Below the pieces are notes generated by a model. The model did not search any database. It was given only the letters and a program-made list of their open reading frames with translations, and had not been told where the DNA came from. The position numbers were made by a program, and so were the translations under genes. From an uncultured Collinsella sp. (lineage in GTDB: Bacteria; Actinomycetota; Coriobacteriia; Coriobacteriales; Coriobacteriaceae), in contig UQTW01000003.1 of NCBI GenBank assembly GCA_900544115.1, forward strand, positions 57,684 through 121,683: a stretch of DNA of 64,000 bases. Direction: 5' to 3'. Numbering within the stretch: the stretch's first letter is position 1; each line of letters starts with the position of its first letter. This document shows positions 44,645 through 52,048 of this stretch, one piece after another.

Positions 44645-44697
44645 GCGTTACTGGGGGACGCGGTTTGGGGCATTGCTCGCTACTGCGGACACCTATT

Positions 44698-44719
44698 CCG
44701 CCGTTCTAACGAACGGCGG
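44698..44719 (+). terminator. Short hairpin after valS
   Basis: CCGCCGTTC (44698-44706) pairs perfectly with GAACGGCGG (44711-44719). There is no T run, so termination would need help, perhaps from the next element. Confidence 0.5.
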
Positions 44720-44734
44720 CTGACTCGACGCTGC

Positions 44735-44833
44735 AAACGCCTCTGATGGCCAATCTGCCGTTCAACTTCGGGCGCATGGGCATAAGCCCTATGCGCCCTT
44801 GTTTCACGGCACCTTGGCTCATCAGAGGCGTTT
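44735..44833. repeat. Structured hairpin element, copy 2
   Basis: AAACGCCTCTGATG (44735-44748) pairs perfectly with CATCAGAGGCGTTT (44820-44833). Inside are CAATCTGCCGTTCAA, an inner hairpin GGGCGCAT/ATGCGCCC with an ATAA loop and one extra base on the 3' strand, and TTTCACGGCACCTTG. The fold matches copy 1 even to the bulge position. Confidence 0.75.
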
Positions 44834-44875
44834 TCGCTGACTATCCTCAACCTATACTGTTTTATTTTTCTATGA

Positions 44876-46234
44876 ATGGCGGTTCTAAAAATGCCTAAGC
44901 GTTCCGGCTTGTATACCGTTCCTTTTGAGTTTGATTTGCTTTCGTTTGATGAGGCTGTTGGGCTTGCTGCTGATACGGGGCGGATTTCTGGGGATGCTGG
45001 TCCTCTGCTTGAGACGGTTGTCGATATGCTTGATGAGCTGGGACGTCCGGACGAGTATTTCGATTGCATTCAGGTCGCCGGTACCAATGGCAAGACTTCG
45101 ACTACGCGTTTTTCGGCTGCCATTCTTCGTGGTGAGGGGCTCAAGACCGCGCTGTATACGTCGCCACAGCTGGTACGCTATCCCGAGCGCATGGAAGTCG
45201 ATGGATGCGTCGTGAGCGATGAGGCATTCGCCCGTGGCGTTTCGGCCGCTGTTGAGGCGGGGCATCGAGTGAATGCCCGTCGTGTGTCGGCGGGGGAGCG
45301 CGCCTATACCATCACGCCGTTTGACCTTTTGACGGCTGCTGCACTTGTGGTGTTTGCCGAGGCTCGCGTGGATGTTGCCGTGCTTGAGGTTGGCATGGGC
45401 GGACGCTGGGATGCTACGAGTGCGACTGATCCCGTGGCCGTCGCCATTACGGGTATTGGGCTCGATCACACACGTATTTTGGGCGATACGCTCGAGGCCA
45501 TTGCGGGGGAGAAGGCTGCGGTTATTAAGCCTGGGCGATTGGTTGTTTTGGGCGAGGGCACGCATGAGCCGAGCGTTCAGCGCGTAATGGATACGCGCTG
45601 CCGCGAGTGCGGTGTGGTGCCGCTGGTTGTGAGCCATTCCACGACCAAGGTACCGGCGCATGTAGGCGATACCGTGGAGTTTAGCTGTACTACGCCGCGT
45701 GCCATCTATACGTCGAGCATGGTCAAGCCGGCCTATCAGCCGCAGAATGCCGCGTGCGCGATTATGCTTTGCGAGGGGTATCTGGGTCGCGAGCTCGATC
45801 ACGATGCGTTGGATGCATCGCTTATGGGTTGCCCCACGCCGGGTCGTTTTGACGTGCTGGGGACCGATCCACTCAAGCTGATCGACGCCTGCCATAACCC
45901 TCAGAGCTGCGAGAACTTTGTGAGCGCGCTGGACGAGATCGATCCGTGCGTGGAGAATCGCCCCACGCTGTTGTGTGCCGCGCTGGCCGATAAGGACGTG
46001 GCGGGTATCGTTGACGTTCTGGTTCCGGCGTTCCCCCGCGTGGTCGTAACCCAGACCGATTCCGATCGCGCCTTGCCCGCACAGGAGCTTGCCTCCCTGG
46101 TGGACGCCGACAAGCTCGCGGGCGTGTACCCCAGCGTATCCGAGGCCCTCGCGGCTTTCGATGCCGCAGGCGAGTCCTTCGTTGCCGCCGGCACCATCAC
46201 CCTAGCCGGCGAAGTAGCCGGCCTGCTCCGCTAA
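44876..46234 (+). CDS. folC: Folylpolyglutamate synthase / dihydrofolate synthase family
   Basis: A 452-residue Mur-ligase-type ATPase that adds glutamate to folates. The P loop is VAGTNGKTSTTRF at about residues 67-79; DVAVLEVGMGGRWDATS and the DHTRILGDTLEAIAGEKAAV block are typical. GRFDVLG and DACHNPQS mark the C-terminal domain. No ribosome site precedes the ATG at 44876, and a TATACT box lies only 18 bases upstream (44853-44858), so the mRNA may be almost leaderless. The ATG at 44891 is an alternative. Confidence 0.88.
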   Translation: MAVLKMPKRSGLYTVPFEFDLLSFDEAVGLAADTGRISGDAGPLLETVVDMLDELGRPDEYFDCIQVAGTNGKTSTTRFSAAILRGEGLKTALYTSPQLVRYPERMEVDGCVVSDEAFARGVSAAVEAGHRVNARRVSAGERAYTITPFDLLTAAALVVFAEARVDVAVLEVGMGGRWDATSATDPVAVAITGIGLDHTRILGDTLEAIAGEKAAVIKPGRLVVLGEGTHEPSVQRVMDTRCRECGVVPLVVSHSTTKVPAHVGDTVEFSCTTPRAIYTSSMVKPAYQPQNAACAIMLCEGYLGRELDHDALDASLMGCPTPGRFDVLGTDPLKLIDACHNPQSCENFVSALDEIDPCVENRPTLLCAALADKDVAGIVDVLVPAFPRVVVTQTDSDRALPAQELASLVDADKLAGVYPSVSEALAAFDAAGESFVAAGTITLAGEVAGLLR

Positions 46235-46279
46235 CCCCGCCAACGGGGGCAGCCAATTTGGGCTGCTTGCCACGAAATG

Positions 46280-46417
46280 GGCCTATCTACTACGTTTTAG
46301 CGAATACCTCTGACCACACCGAGAATTGTGAAATGAAAACCGCAGGTAGACGGCTTTCGGATTTTGCGAAAACGCGGGTATGGTCGAACCATGCGGGTTA
46401 AACGTAGTAGATAGGCC
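46280..46417. repeat. MITE-like 138-bp element with 18-bp inverted ends
   Basis: GGCCTATCTACTACGTTT (46280-46297) is repeated exactly inverted at 46400-46417. The 102 bases between contain no gene but hold a small hairpin (ATGGT/ACCAT, 46380-46392). It lies between the convergent folC and peptidase genes. No target duplication is obvious. Confidence 0.65.
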
Positions 46418-46440
46418 GTTTTTGTGGCGGCATTCATGTG

Positions 46441-46471
46441 ATGCGGCAAAGGGACAGCCCCTTTGCCGCAT
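46441..46471. terminator. Bidirectional hairpin between convergent genes
   Basis: ATGCGGCAAAGGG (46441-46453) pairs perfectly with CCCTTTGCCGCAT (46459-46471). It belongs to the GGGAC hairpin group and lies four bases beyond the peptidase stop. Confidence 0.65.
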
Positions 46472-46474
46472 TGT

Positions 46475-47563
46475 CTAGTCTAGGCGGACTGGGTCGTGGG
46501 GGTAGGCGTTGAGAATCTCGACGCCGTTCTCGGTCACCAGGGCTAGGTCCTCGATGCGGACGCCGGTGCGGCCGGGGAGGTAGATGCCTGGCTCGATGGA
46601 AAACGTCATGCCCGGCTCTATGACCTGCTCGTTGACGAGCGAAACATCGCCCGGCTCATGGTCCTGCAGGCCGATCGAGTGGCCCAGGCGATGCGTAAAG
46701 TACTTACCGTAGCCCGCATCCTCAATAACGTCGCGTGCGGCGCGGTCCAGGTCGCACATACGCACGCCCGGCGCGATGAGCGCCTCGGCGGCCTCGTTGG
46801 CGCGGCGCACGATATCGTAGATGCGCTCCGTCTCCTCGTCCGGCTCGCCCCAAAAGAATGTACGCGTCATGTCCGAGCAGTAGTTGCAGCGGCGTCCACC
46901 AATGTCGAACAGCACCACGTCGCCGCGCTTGAGCACGGTGCCGTCGGGCTCGTGGTGCGGGTCGCCGGCGTTGGCGCCAAAGCTCACGATGGGCGGAAAG
47001 CTAAAGCCCTCGCAGCCGTGATTGCGGTACAGGCCGAGCATCTGGTCAGCAATTTCGCGCTCAGTCACACCTTCGTGGACGAGTTTGATGGCATCAGCCA
47101 TCACGGCGTCGTTGGCGGCGGAGGACACGCGCATGAGCTCCCGCTCGGTGGCATCCTTGTGGGTGCGCGCGGCGGTGACGGCAAAGTCACCCAGGAAAAA
47201 CTCGCTGGCGGCGTGGCGCTCCATGAGCGGCATCAAAAAGCCGGAGCGCATGACGGTGTCGATGCCAAGAGGCTTGGTCGGATCGACCTCGCGAATGATG
47301 GCGTCGGCCACGACGTCAGTATCGGTGTGATAGGCAACGCGCGCATTGTCATACTCGGGCAGCTGATGCAGCGCGTTGACCAGGATCACGGGCTCGGCAT
47401 TGCGCGCGAGCAGCACGCCGCAAAAACGCTCGAACATATCGGCATAAAAGCCGGTCAGGTAATAAATCGACCACGGGTCGTTTACGAGCAGCTGTGCGCC
47501 GGGGTGCTGAGCCCCGAGCGCATCGAGCACGCGCGCCGCACGCTGTTCATTGACATGTGCCAT
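46475..47563 (-). CDS. M24 family aminopeptidase P / Xaa-Pro dipeptidase-like
   Basis: A 362-residue metallopeptidase. A creatinase-like N-terminal domain (about 1-130) precedes the pita-bread fold with the metal ligands in VLFDIGGRRCNYCSDMTRTF, HRLGHSIGLQDHEPG and FSIEPGIYLPGRTGVRIED. It would remove residues before proline. The ATG at 47563 has GAAAGG upstream; a longer frame is unlike the family. It stands alone and converges on folC. Confidence 0.9.
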   Translation of the reverse strand: MAHVNEQRAARVLDALGAQHPGAQLLVNDPWSIYYLTGFYADMFERFCGVLLARNAEPVILVNALHQLPEYDNARVAYHTDTDVVADAIIREVDPTKPLGIDTVMRSGFLMPLMERHAASEFFLGDFAVTAARTHKDATERELMRVSSAANDAVMADAIKLVHEGVTEREIADQMLGLYRNHGCEGFSFPPIVSFGANAGDPHHEPDGTVLKRGDVVLFDIGGRRCNYCSDMTRTFFWGEPDEETERIYDIVRRANEAAEALIAPGVRMCDLDRAARDVIEDAGYGKYFTHRLGHSIGLQDHEPGDVSLVNEQVIEPGMTFSIEPGIYLPGRTGVRIEDLALVTENGVEILNAYPHDPVRLD

Positions 47564-47604
47564 GAAACATCCTTTCGCTAGGCTGCCACCATGGTATCCC
47601 ATGC

Positions 47605-47635
47605 CCGGCACATAGGGACGTTCCTTTTATGCCGG
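47605..47635. repeat. Short imperfect hairpin of the GGGAC group
   Basis: CCGGCA (47605-47610) pairs with TGCCGG (47630-47635), and GGGA with TCC(T) inside. It lies upstream of the peptidase and downstream of the DUF1667 gene. Confidence 0.4.
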
Positions 47636-47688
47636 CACCTAGAGACACTCCTTGCAAAAGCAGCTAAAAGAGCCCCGTCCCAAATTAG

Positions 47689-48081
47689 CTAGTCGATGTC
47701 CATGCTGGCGATGAGGTCGGTACCGGTGTCTAGGAGGTTGGGTAGGACGACGTTACCCATGCGGATGGGGGCCTCGACGACAACGCCGCGGATGAGGTCC
47801 ATGGCTTGGGCGTGGAGTGCCAGCGGGATGGCTTCGGCCGTGCGCACAGGCAGCAGCGCCTCGTCGCCGCCGGATACGGCCACGGTGGTGGTGAGCACGC
47901 GCATGGGGCAGGTGAGCTCTTGATGCGCGAACTTATCACCGCGCGGGCAGCTGTTGCCGGTCACGGAGCGCACCGCTGCTACGGCACCGTTGGCATCGCG
48001 CTCCACCTCTACGGTCAGGAGGCATTCGGATGGGCAAGTGGTGCAGTTGAACTGCAACGTCTCGGTTACATTCGTGCTCAT
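47689..48081 (-). CDS. DUF1667 family cysteine-rich protein
   Basis: A 130-residue protein with four conserved cysteines (FNCTTCPSECLL and NSCPRGDKF) that look like a metal or Fe-S site. DUF1667 proteins commonly follow a GlpA-like and a GlpB-like FAD protein, so this may be the third part of an anaerobic glycerol-3-phosphate-type dehydrogenase; direct evidence is lacking. It starts four bases after the upstream FAD oxidoreductase gene. Confidence 0.8.
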   Translation of the reverse strand: MSTNVTETLQFNCTTCPSECLLTVEVERDANGAVAAVRSVTGNSCPRGDKFAHQELTCPMRVLTTTVAVSGGDEALLPVRTAEAIPLALHAQAMDLIRGVVVEAPIRMGNVVLPNLLDTGTDLIASMDID

Positions 48082-48085
48082 GGCC

Positions 48086-49438
48086 TTACGCCTCTTCAAC
48101 GGGATCGATGGACAGGACAATTTCGCTAACGCCCAGGTCGAGTGCGTGCTGAATCACCTTTGCCGGCAGCGGGAAGCTCTCCATTACGCTCGGTTTAAAC
48201 GGGCGGACCTTGCCTGTAAGCAGTTCCTCGCCGCCTGCCAGAATGCGCACGCGGGCGGCATCGACCGGCCGGCGCACGCGGAAGTTCAGCTTGGTGAGCG
48301 CCGCAGCCGTAATGCGTCCCGGCAGCGCGTATCCCGCAATGCCGGCAGGGGAGACCATCAGCTCGCAGCTCGTGCCCGCAGCGCTCGCCCCGCCGTCGCC
48401 GCCCAACGCCCACGTCGCCGCAGCCGCACCGGCGCGCTCGGACTCGGTCGTCACGTTGTCGGCCAGGTCGTGCACGTGCAGCACGTTGCCACAGGCAAAG
48501 ATGCCCGGCACGCCTGTCTGGAGGCTCTGGTCAACTACGGCACCGCGTGTGCGCGGGTCAAGTTCCACGCCTGCGGCAACCGAAAGCTCGTTCTCGGGAA
48601 TCAGACCTACCGAAAGCAGCAGCGTGTCGCACGGAACGATGTGCTCCGTCCCGGCAATGGGCGCCAGGTGCTCGTCGACCTGGCTTACCTCGACGGCCTC
48701 CACGCGGTCGTGCCCGATCACGCGCGTGACGGTGGTGGACAGGTGCAGTGGAATTCCAAAGTCGTCCAGGCAGTTCTTGACGTTGCGGCGCAGTCCGTTG
48801 GCGTACGGCATGAGCTCGTACACGCCCTCGACCGAAATCCCCTCGAGCGTGCAGCGACGTGCCATGATCAGCCCGATATCGCCCGAACCCAAAATGACGG
48901 CGCGCGAGCCGGGTTTGAGGTTCTCGATATTGATGTATCGCTGCGCCAGACCGGCCGTAAACACGCCGGCGGGACGACTGCCGGGGATCTTGATCTCGCT
49001 GCGGGTGCGCTCACGGCAACCCATGGCAAGGACGACCGCGCGCCCGGTGAGCTGCAGCATGCCGGCAGGGCTCATGAGCGTGACGGTATGGACCGCGGTG
49101 GCTCCCGTCGGCTCGCCTGAATCAATCCCAAGCACCATACTGTTCAGGAACAGCGCAATGTCGGTTGCGTGCACCTGGTCGATAAAGCGCTGCGCGTACT
49201 CGGGACCGGTGAGCTCCTGTTTAAAGTGCGACAGGCCAAAGCCGGGGTGGATGCACTGGCGCAGGATACCGCCCAGATGCTGCTCGCGCTCCACGATGGC
49301 CACGCGCGCACCGGCCTTTTGCGCGGCAAGCGCGGCCGCCATGCCGGCAGGTCCGCCGCCGATAACGACCACGTCGAAGGCTTGCGTTGCCACGGCGCTC
49401 GCCTCCGCGCGTTCGTCGCGCATATCAAACGTCGCCAT
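48086..49438 (-). CDS. FAD/NAD(P)-dependent oxidoreductase (GlpB-position subunit)
   Basis: A 450-residue flavoprotein of the pyridine-nucleotide-disulfide oxidoreductase fold. The FAD-binding motif DVVVIGGGPAGMAAALAAQKAGA is at about residues 22-44, and a second nucleotide fold, AVILGSGDIGLIMARR, is near 180. The motif GIFACGNVLHVHDLADNV closes the FAD site. HLGGILRQCIHPGFG holds a cysteine in a position used by related oxidoreductases. It lies one base after the GlpA-like gene in a three-gene operon. Confidence 0.85.
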   Translation of the reverse strand: MATFDMRDERAEASAVATQAFDVVVIGGGPAGMAAALAAQKAGARVAIVEREQHLGGILRQCIHPGFGLSHFKQELTGPEYAQRFIDQVHATDIALFLNSMVLGIDSGEPTGATAVHTVTLMSPAGMLQLTGRAVVLAMGCRERTRSEIKIPGSRPAGVFTAGLAQRYINIENLKPGSRAVILGSGDIGLIMARRCTLEGISVEGVYELMPYANGLRRNVKNCLDDFGIPLHLSTTVTRVIGHDRVEAVEVSQVDEHLAPIAGTEHIVPCDTLLLSVGLIPENELSVAAGVELDPRTRGAVVDQSLQTGVPGIFACGNVLHVHDLADNVTTESERAGAAAATWALGGDGGASAAGTSCELMVSPAGIAGYALPGRITAAALTKLNFRVRRPVDAARVRILAGGEELLTGKVRPFKPSVMESFPLPAKVIQHALDLGVSEIVLSIDPVEEA

Positions 49439-49439
49439 T

Positions 49440-50903
49440 CTAGCGCACCCCCTTCAGCGGTCCCTCGACCAACCAAGATCCGGCATCTTCCAACAGCACT
49501 TCGCTGGGGTCGCAGCCCAGCTCGCGCGCCAGGATCGCCACCACGCGGCTCTGGCAAAAGCCGCTTTGGCACCGACCCATGCCGGCTCGGCAGCGGCGCT
49601 TGACGCCCTCGACCGAAACCGCGCCCGGGTGGCGTCGGATCGCGGCCACTATCTCGGCCTCGGGCACCGTCTCGCAGCGGCAGACGATCTGCCCCCACGC
49701 GGGGTCGGACTCGATCAGCTCCTCCTTGCGCGCCAGCGGTGCGCGGTCAAAGTCGTCCGGCTCGCGGCGAATTGGATTCCAGTCCGCCCGCTCGCGCAGC
49801 TCCACGCCCGACTCACGCATCACAAGTTCTATACGCTCGGCAATCGCAGGCGCGCTCGCCACGCCTGGGGACTGAATGCCCGCCGCTTGGAAGAGCCCCG
49901 GCACCACGGCCGACTGTCCAATAAAGAAGTCGTTCGTTCCCCGAATGACCGGACGCCCGCCGGCAAACGCACGCACCACGCGGTGCGTCTCCAGGTCGGG
50001 CACCAGCTTGCGCGCGCCGTTCAGGAGCGCGTTTACATCGCTCGCATAGGTCTGCGTGTCGCCCGGCTCGCGCACGGCGGCCGTCGCGGTAATCACGGTG
50101 TTGCCGTGCACGGTTCCCGTGACGATAACGCCCTTGGACACCGGCGTGGGAACGGGGTAGAGCGGCATGAGCGCCCGCGGCTCCTTGTCCAGCACCACGA
50201 TGTTGCCCTGGCGCCAGACCATCTGAAACTCTTCGGCGCCCGCCATATGCGAGATGTCCGCGGCGCCGTTGCCCGCGGCGTTGATCAGGTAGCGGCAGCG
50301 CACCTCTCCGGCGGGCGTCGCCAGCGTAAAGCGCACAGCCCCGTCGGTAGCCTCGCCGCCAGCAACCTCAATCGCTTCCACCGGCGCAGACCGCATAAAT
50401 GTCACGCCGTTGGCGACGGCGTTCTCCAGCGCAGCGATGGCGACCTCAAACGGATCCACAAAGCCAGTGGAGGGACACCACAGCGCGCACGTCGCCTTGG
50501 CACTTGCGCGTGGTTCCAGCTCGTGAATGTGCCCGGGGCCGATAATCGACAGTTCGGGCACGCCGTTGGCGTGGCCGTTGCGGGACAGTTTCTCCAGTTG
50601 CGCACGGTCCTCGTCGCTAAATCCCAGCACCATGGATCCGGTGCGGCAAAACAAAAAGCCCAGTTCCTGGGCCCACGTGCCATATAGCTCGCAGCCGCGG
50701 GCGTTGACCTGCGCCTTTACGGTGCCCGGCGACGGATCGTAGCCGGCGTGTACCAGGCCGCCGTTGGCCTTCGATGCGCCTAGGGCGACATCGTTGGCCG
50801 CCTCGACCACGCAAATGGACAGGTCAAATCGCGCGAGCTGCCGCGCGATGGCACACCCGGTAATGCCCGCGCCCACAATTGCGATATCAAACGTTTCTGC
50901 CAC
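49440..50903 (-). CDS. GlpA-like FAD-dependent glycerol-3-phosphate dehydrogenase with BFD-type [2Fe-2S] domain
   Basis: A 487-residue protein. The N-terminal DAO/GlpA domain opens with IAIVGAGITGCAIARQLARFD, and NGGLVHAGYDPSPGT is the substrate-side block. A C-terminal BFD-like domain (about 405-460) has cysteines in IVCRCETV and RCRAGMGRCQSGFC for a [2Fe-2S] centre. Together with the next two genes it resembles GlpABC-like operons of anaerobes. The exact 2-hydroxy acid or polyol phosphate oxidised is uncertain. Confidence 0.85.
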   Translation of the reverse strand: MAETFDIAIVGAGITGCAIARQLARFDLSICVVEAANDVALGASKANGGLVHAGYDPSPGTVKAQVNARGCELYGTWAQELGFLFCRTGSMVLGFSDEDRAQLEKLSRNGHANGVPELSIIGPGHIHELEPRASAKATCALWCPSTGFVDPFEVAIAALENAVANGVTFMRSAPVEAIEVAGGEATDGAVRFTLATPAGEVRCRYLINAAGNGAADISHMAGAEEFQMVWRQGNIVVLDKEPRALMPLYPVPTPVSKGVIVTGTVHGNTVITATAAVREPGDTQTYASDVNALLNGARKLVPDLETHRVVRAFAGGRPVIRGTNDFFIGQSAVVPGLFQAAGIQSPGVASAPAIAERIELVMRESGVELRERADWNPIRREPDDFDRAPLARKEELIESDPAWGQIVCRCETVPEAEIVAAIRRHPGAVSVEGVKRRCRAGMGRCQSGFCQSRVVAILARELGCDPSEVLLEDAGSWLVEGPLKGVR

Positions 50904-51388
50904 GGTGCCTCCCAGATAAGTTGACAGGCTGTCAATAAGACTATCCTACGGTCTGCACACCCCCAGCGCGGCGGCAATGCGGCGAACAGCCCCGCAACAC
51001 CCGCCAACGGCAGACGAGGGGAGATCCAGCAACGTCGACAAGCTCGTCTGCCGACAGCTACGGCAACCGTTTGTCTCGACCTGTAACAGTTAGACGAGGA
51101 TTTGGGTTCTAGATGTTACAGATCAAGACAAACCTTCCGGCGGATTTTGAATGTCTCGATCTGTAACAGTAAGAGGGATTTTGGGGCCCAAGATGTTACA
51201 GATCGAGATTGAAGTCGGGGAGGGACCCCTGTGTCTCGATCTGTAACACCTATACCCGGATTCCGCCTCCACCTGTTACAGATTGAGATGTTTGTGTCCG
51301 CACCAGCCCCGCCCCTAGCCGTGGTCCCATATAAACAAACCCCGTGGTAAACTTGACCGGACTGTAAATATTCCGAAAGGTACCCGTA
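50904..51388. repeat. Gene-free 485-base region holding a periodic inverted-repeat array
   Basis: No coding frame is visible. CGGCAGACGAG/CTCGTCTGCCG form an 11-bp inverted repeat (51008-51018, 51043-51053). Then six copies of TGTCTCGATCTGTAACA or its complement alternate in orientation from 51072 to 51290. The promoter of the zinc-ribbon gene must lie in the remaining 98 bases. Confidence 0.85.
51072..51290. repeat. Array of alternating 17-bp repeats, exact 80-bp period
   Basis: Forward copies of TGTCTCGATCTGTAACA start at 51072, 51152 and 51232; inverted copies (TGTTACAGATCGAGA...) start at 51114, 51194 and 51274. Spacers are 25 bases inside each pair and 21 between pairs, and they differ in sequence except for a recurring GGATT(T). 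The arms tolerate one to three changes. Confidence 0.85.
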
Positions 51389-51820
51389 ATGTCCAAGTAC
51401 ATCTCTGAGCTCATGTCGCCGCAGCTTATGGGCGTCGTCTATGCCTTCGTTGGCTTTATCATCGCCCTGTATGTGCTGTCGGTCGTCTATGTGTTCATCG
51501 ATGCCCGCCGCCGCGGCGCCAGCGCCTACGTGGCATGGGGCATCATCGCCCTCATCCCGTTTGTAGGCCTCATCGCCTACCTGGTCCTGCGCCCGCACTC
51601 CTACGCATCCGACCGCGAGGAGCAGGAGCTGGACATGGCCCTGCGCGAGCGCCAGCTTGCCCAGTACGGCACCTGCCCGCAGTGCGGGGCGCCCATCGAG
51701 AAGGACTTCGTCGTCTGCCCGGTGTGCGATACCCAGGTTCGCAACGTGTGTCCCAGCTGCCATCGCCCGCTCGATGCGCATTGGAAGGTCTGCCCCTACT
51801 GCCGAACTCGCATCCAGTAG
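51389..51820 (+). CDS. Membrane-anchored double zinc-ribbon protein
   Basis: A 143-residue protein. Two hydrophobic segments (about 13-36 and 47-68) resemble the PLDc_N-type membrane anchor. Two zinc ribbons follow in the cytoplasmic tail: CPQCGAP...CPVCDT and CPSCHRP...CPYCRT. The role is unknown; such proteins are often regulatory or scaffold-like. GAAAGG precedes the ATG at 51389. It lies just after the periodic repeat array. Confidence 0.8.
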   Translation: MSKYISELMSPQLMGVVYAFVGFIIALYVLSVVYVFIDARRRGASAYVAWGIIALIPFVGLIAYLVLRPHSYASDREEQELDMALRERQLAQYGTCPQCGAPIEKDFVVCPVCDTQVRNVCPSCHRPLDAHWKVCPYCRTRIQ

Positions 51821-51918
51821 CGCATCCATCGCCGGGCCGGCCGCAAGCCACGGGCACGCCGCAAACCGCACGCGCGCTCCGCAGCCCCGCCCCACACGAT
51901 GAAGCATGCGTAGAAAAT

Positions 51919-51949
51919 CGCCCGCCGTGCCATTAAGGTGCGGCGGGCG
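51919..51949 (+). terminator. GC-rich hairpin after the zinc-ribbon gene
   Basis: CGCCCGCCG (51919-51927) pairs perfectly with CGGCGGGCG (51941-51949). The following bases are only partly T-rich. Confidence 0.5.
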
Positions 51950-51950
51950 C

Positions 51951-51978
51951 TTGTATACCAAGGCAACCTGCCTATAAT
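51951..51978 (+). promoter_or_regulatory. thrS promoter
   Basis: TTGTAT (51951-51956) and TATAAT (51973-51978) are separated by 16 bases, about 70 bases before thrS. No T-box features are seen in the short leader. Confidence 0.6.
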
Positions 51979-52048
51979 GATGCAAGTCAAAAATGCCGAG
52001 CGCATCGCACGCACTTGCACCAGGCATCCGAGAGGAGAAAACATACCC

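Noticed and set aside
51072..51290. CRISPR array
   Set aside because: Repeats alternate in orientation, spacers are only 21 and 25 bases and share GGATT, and no cas gene is nearby.
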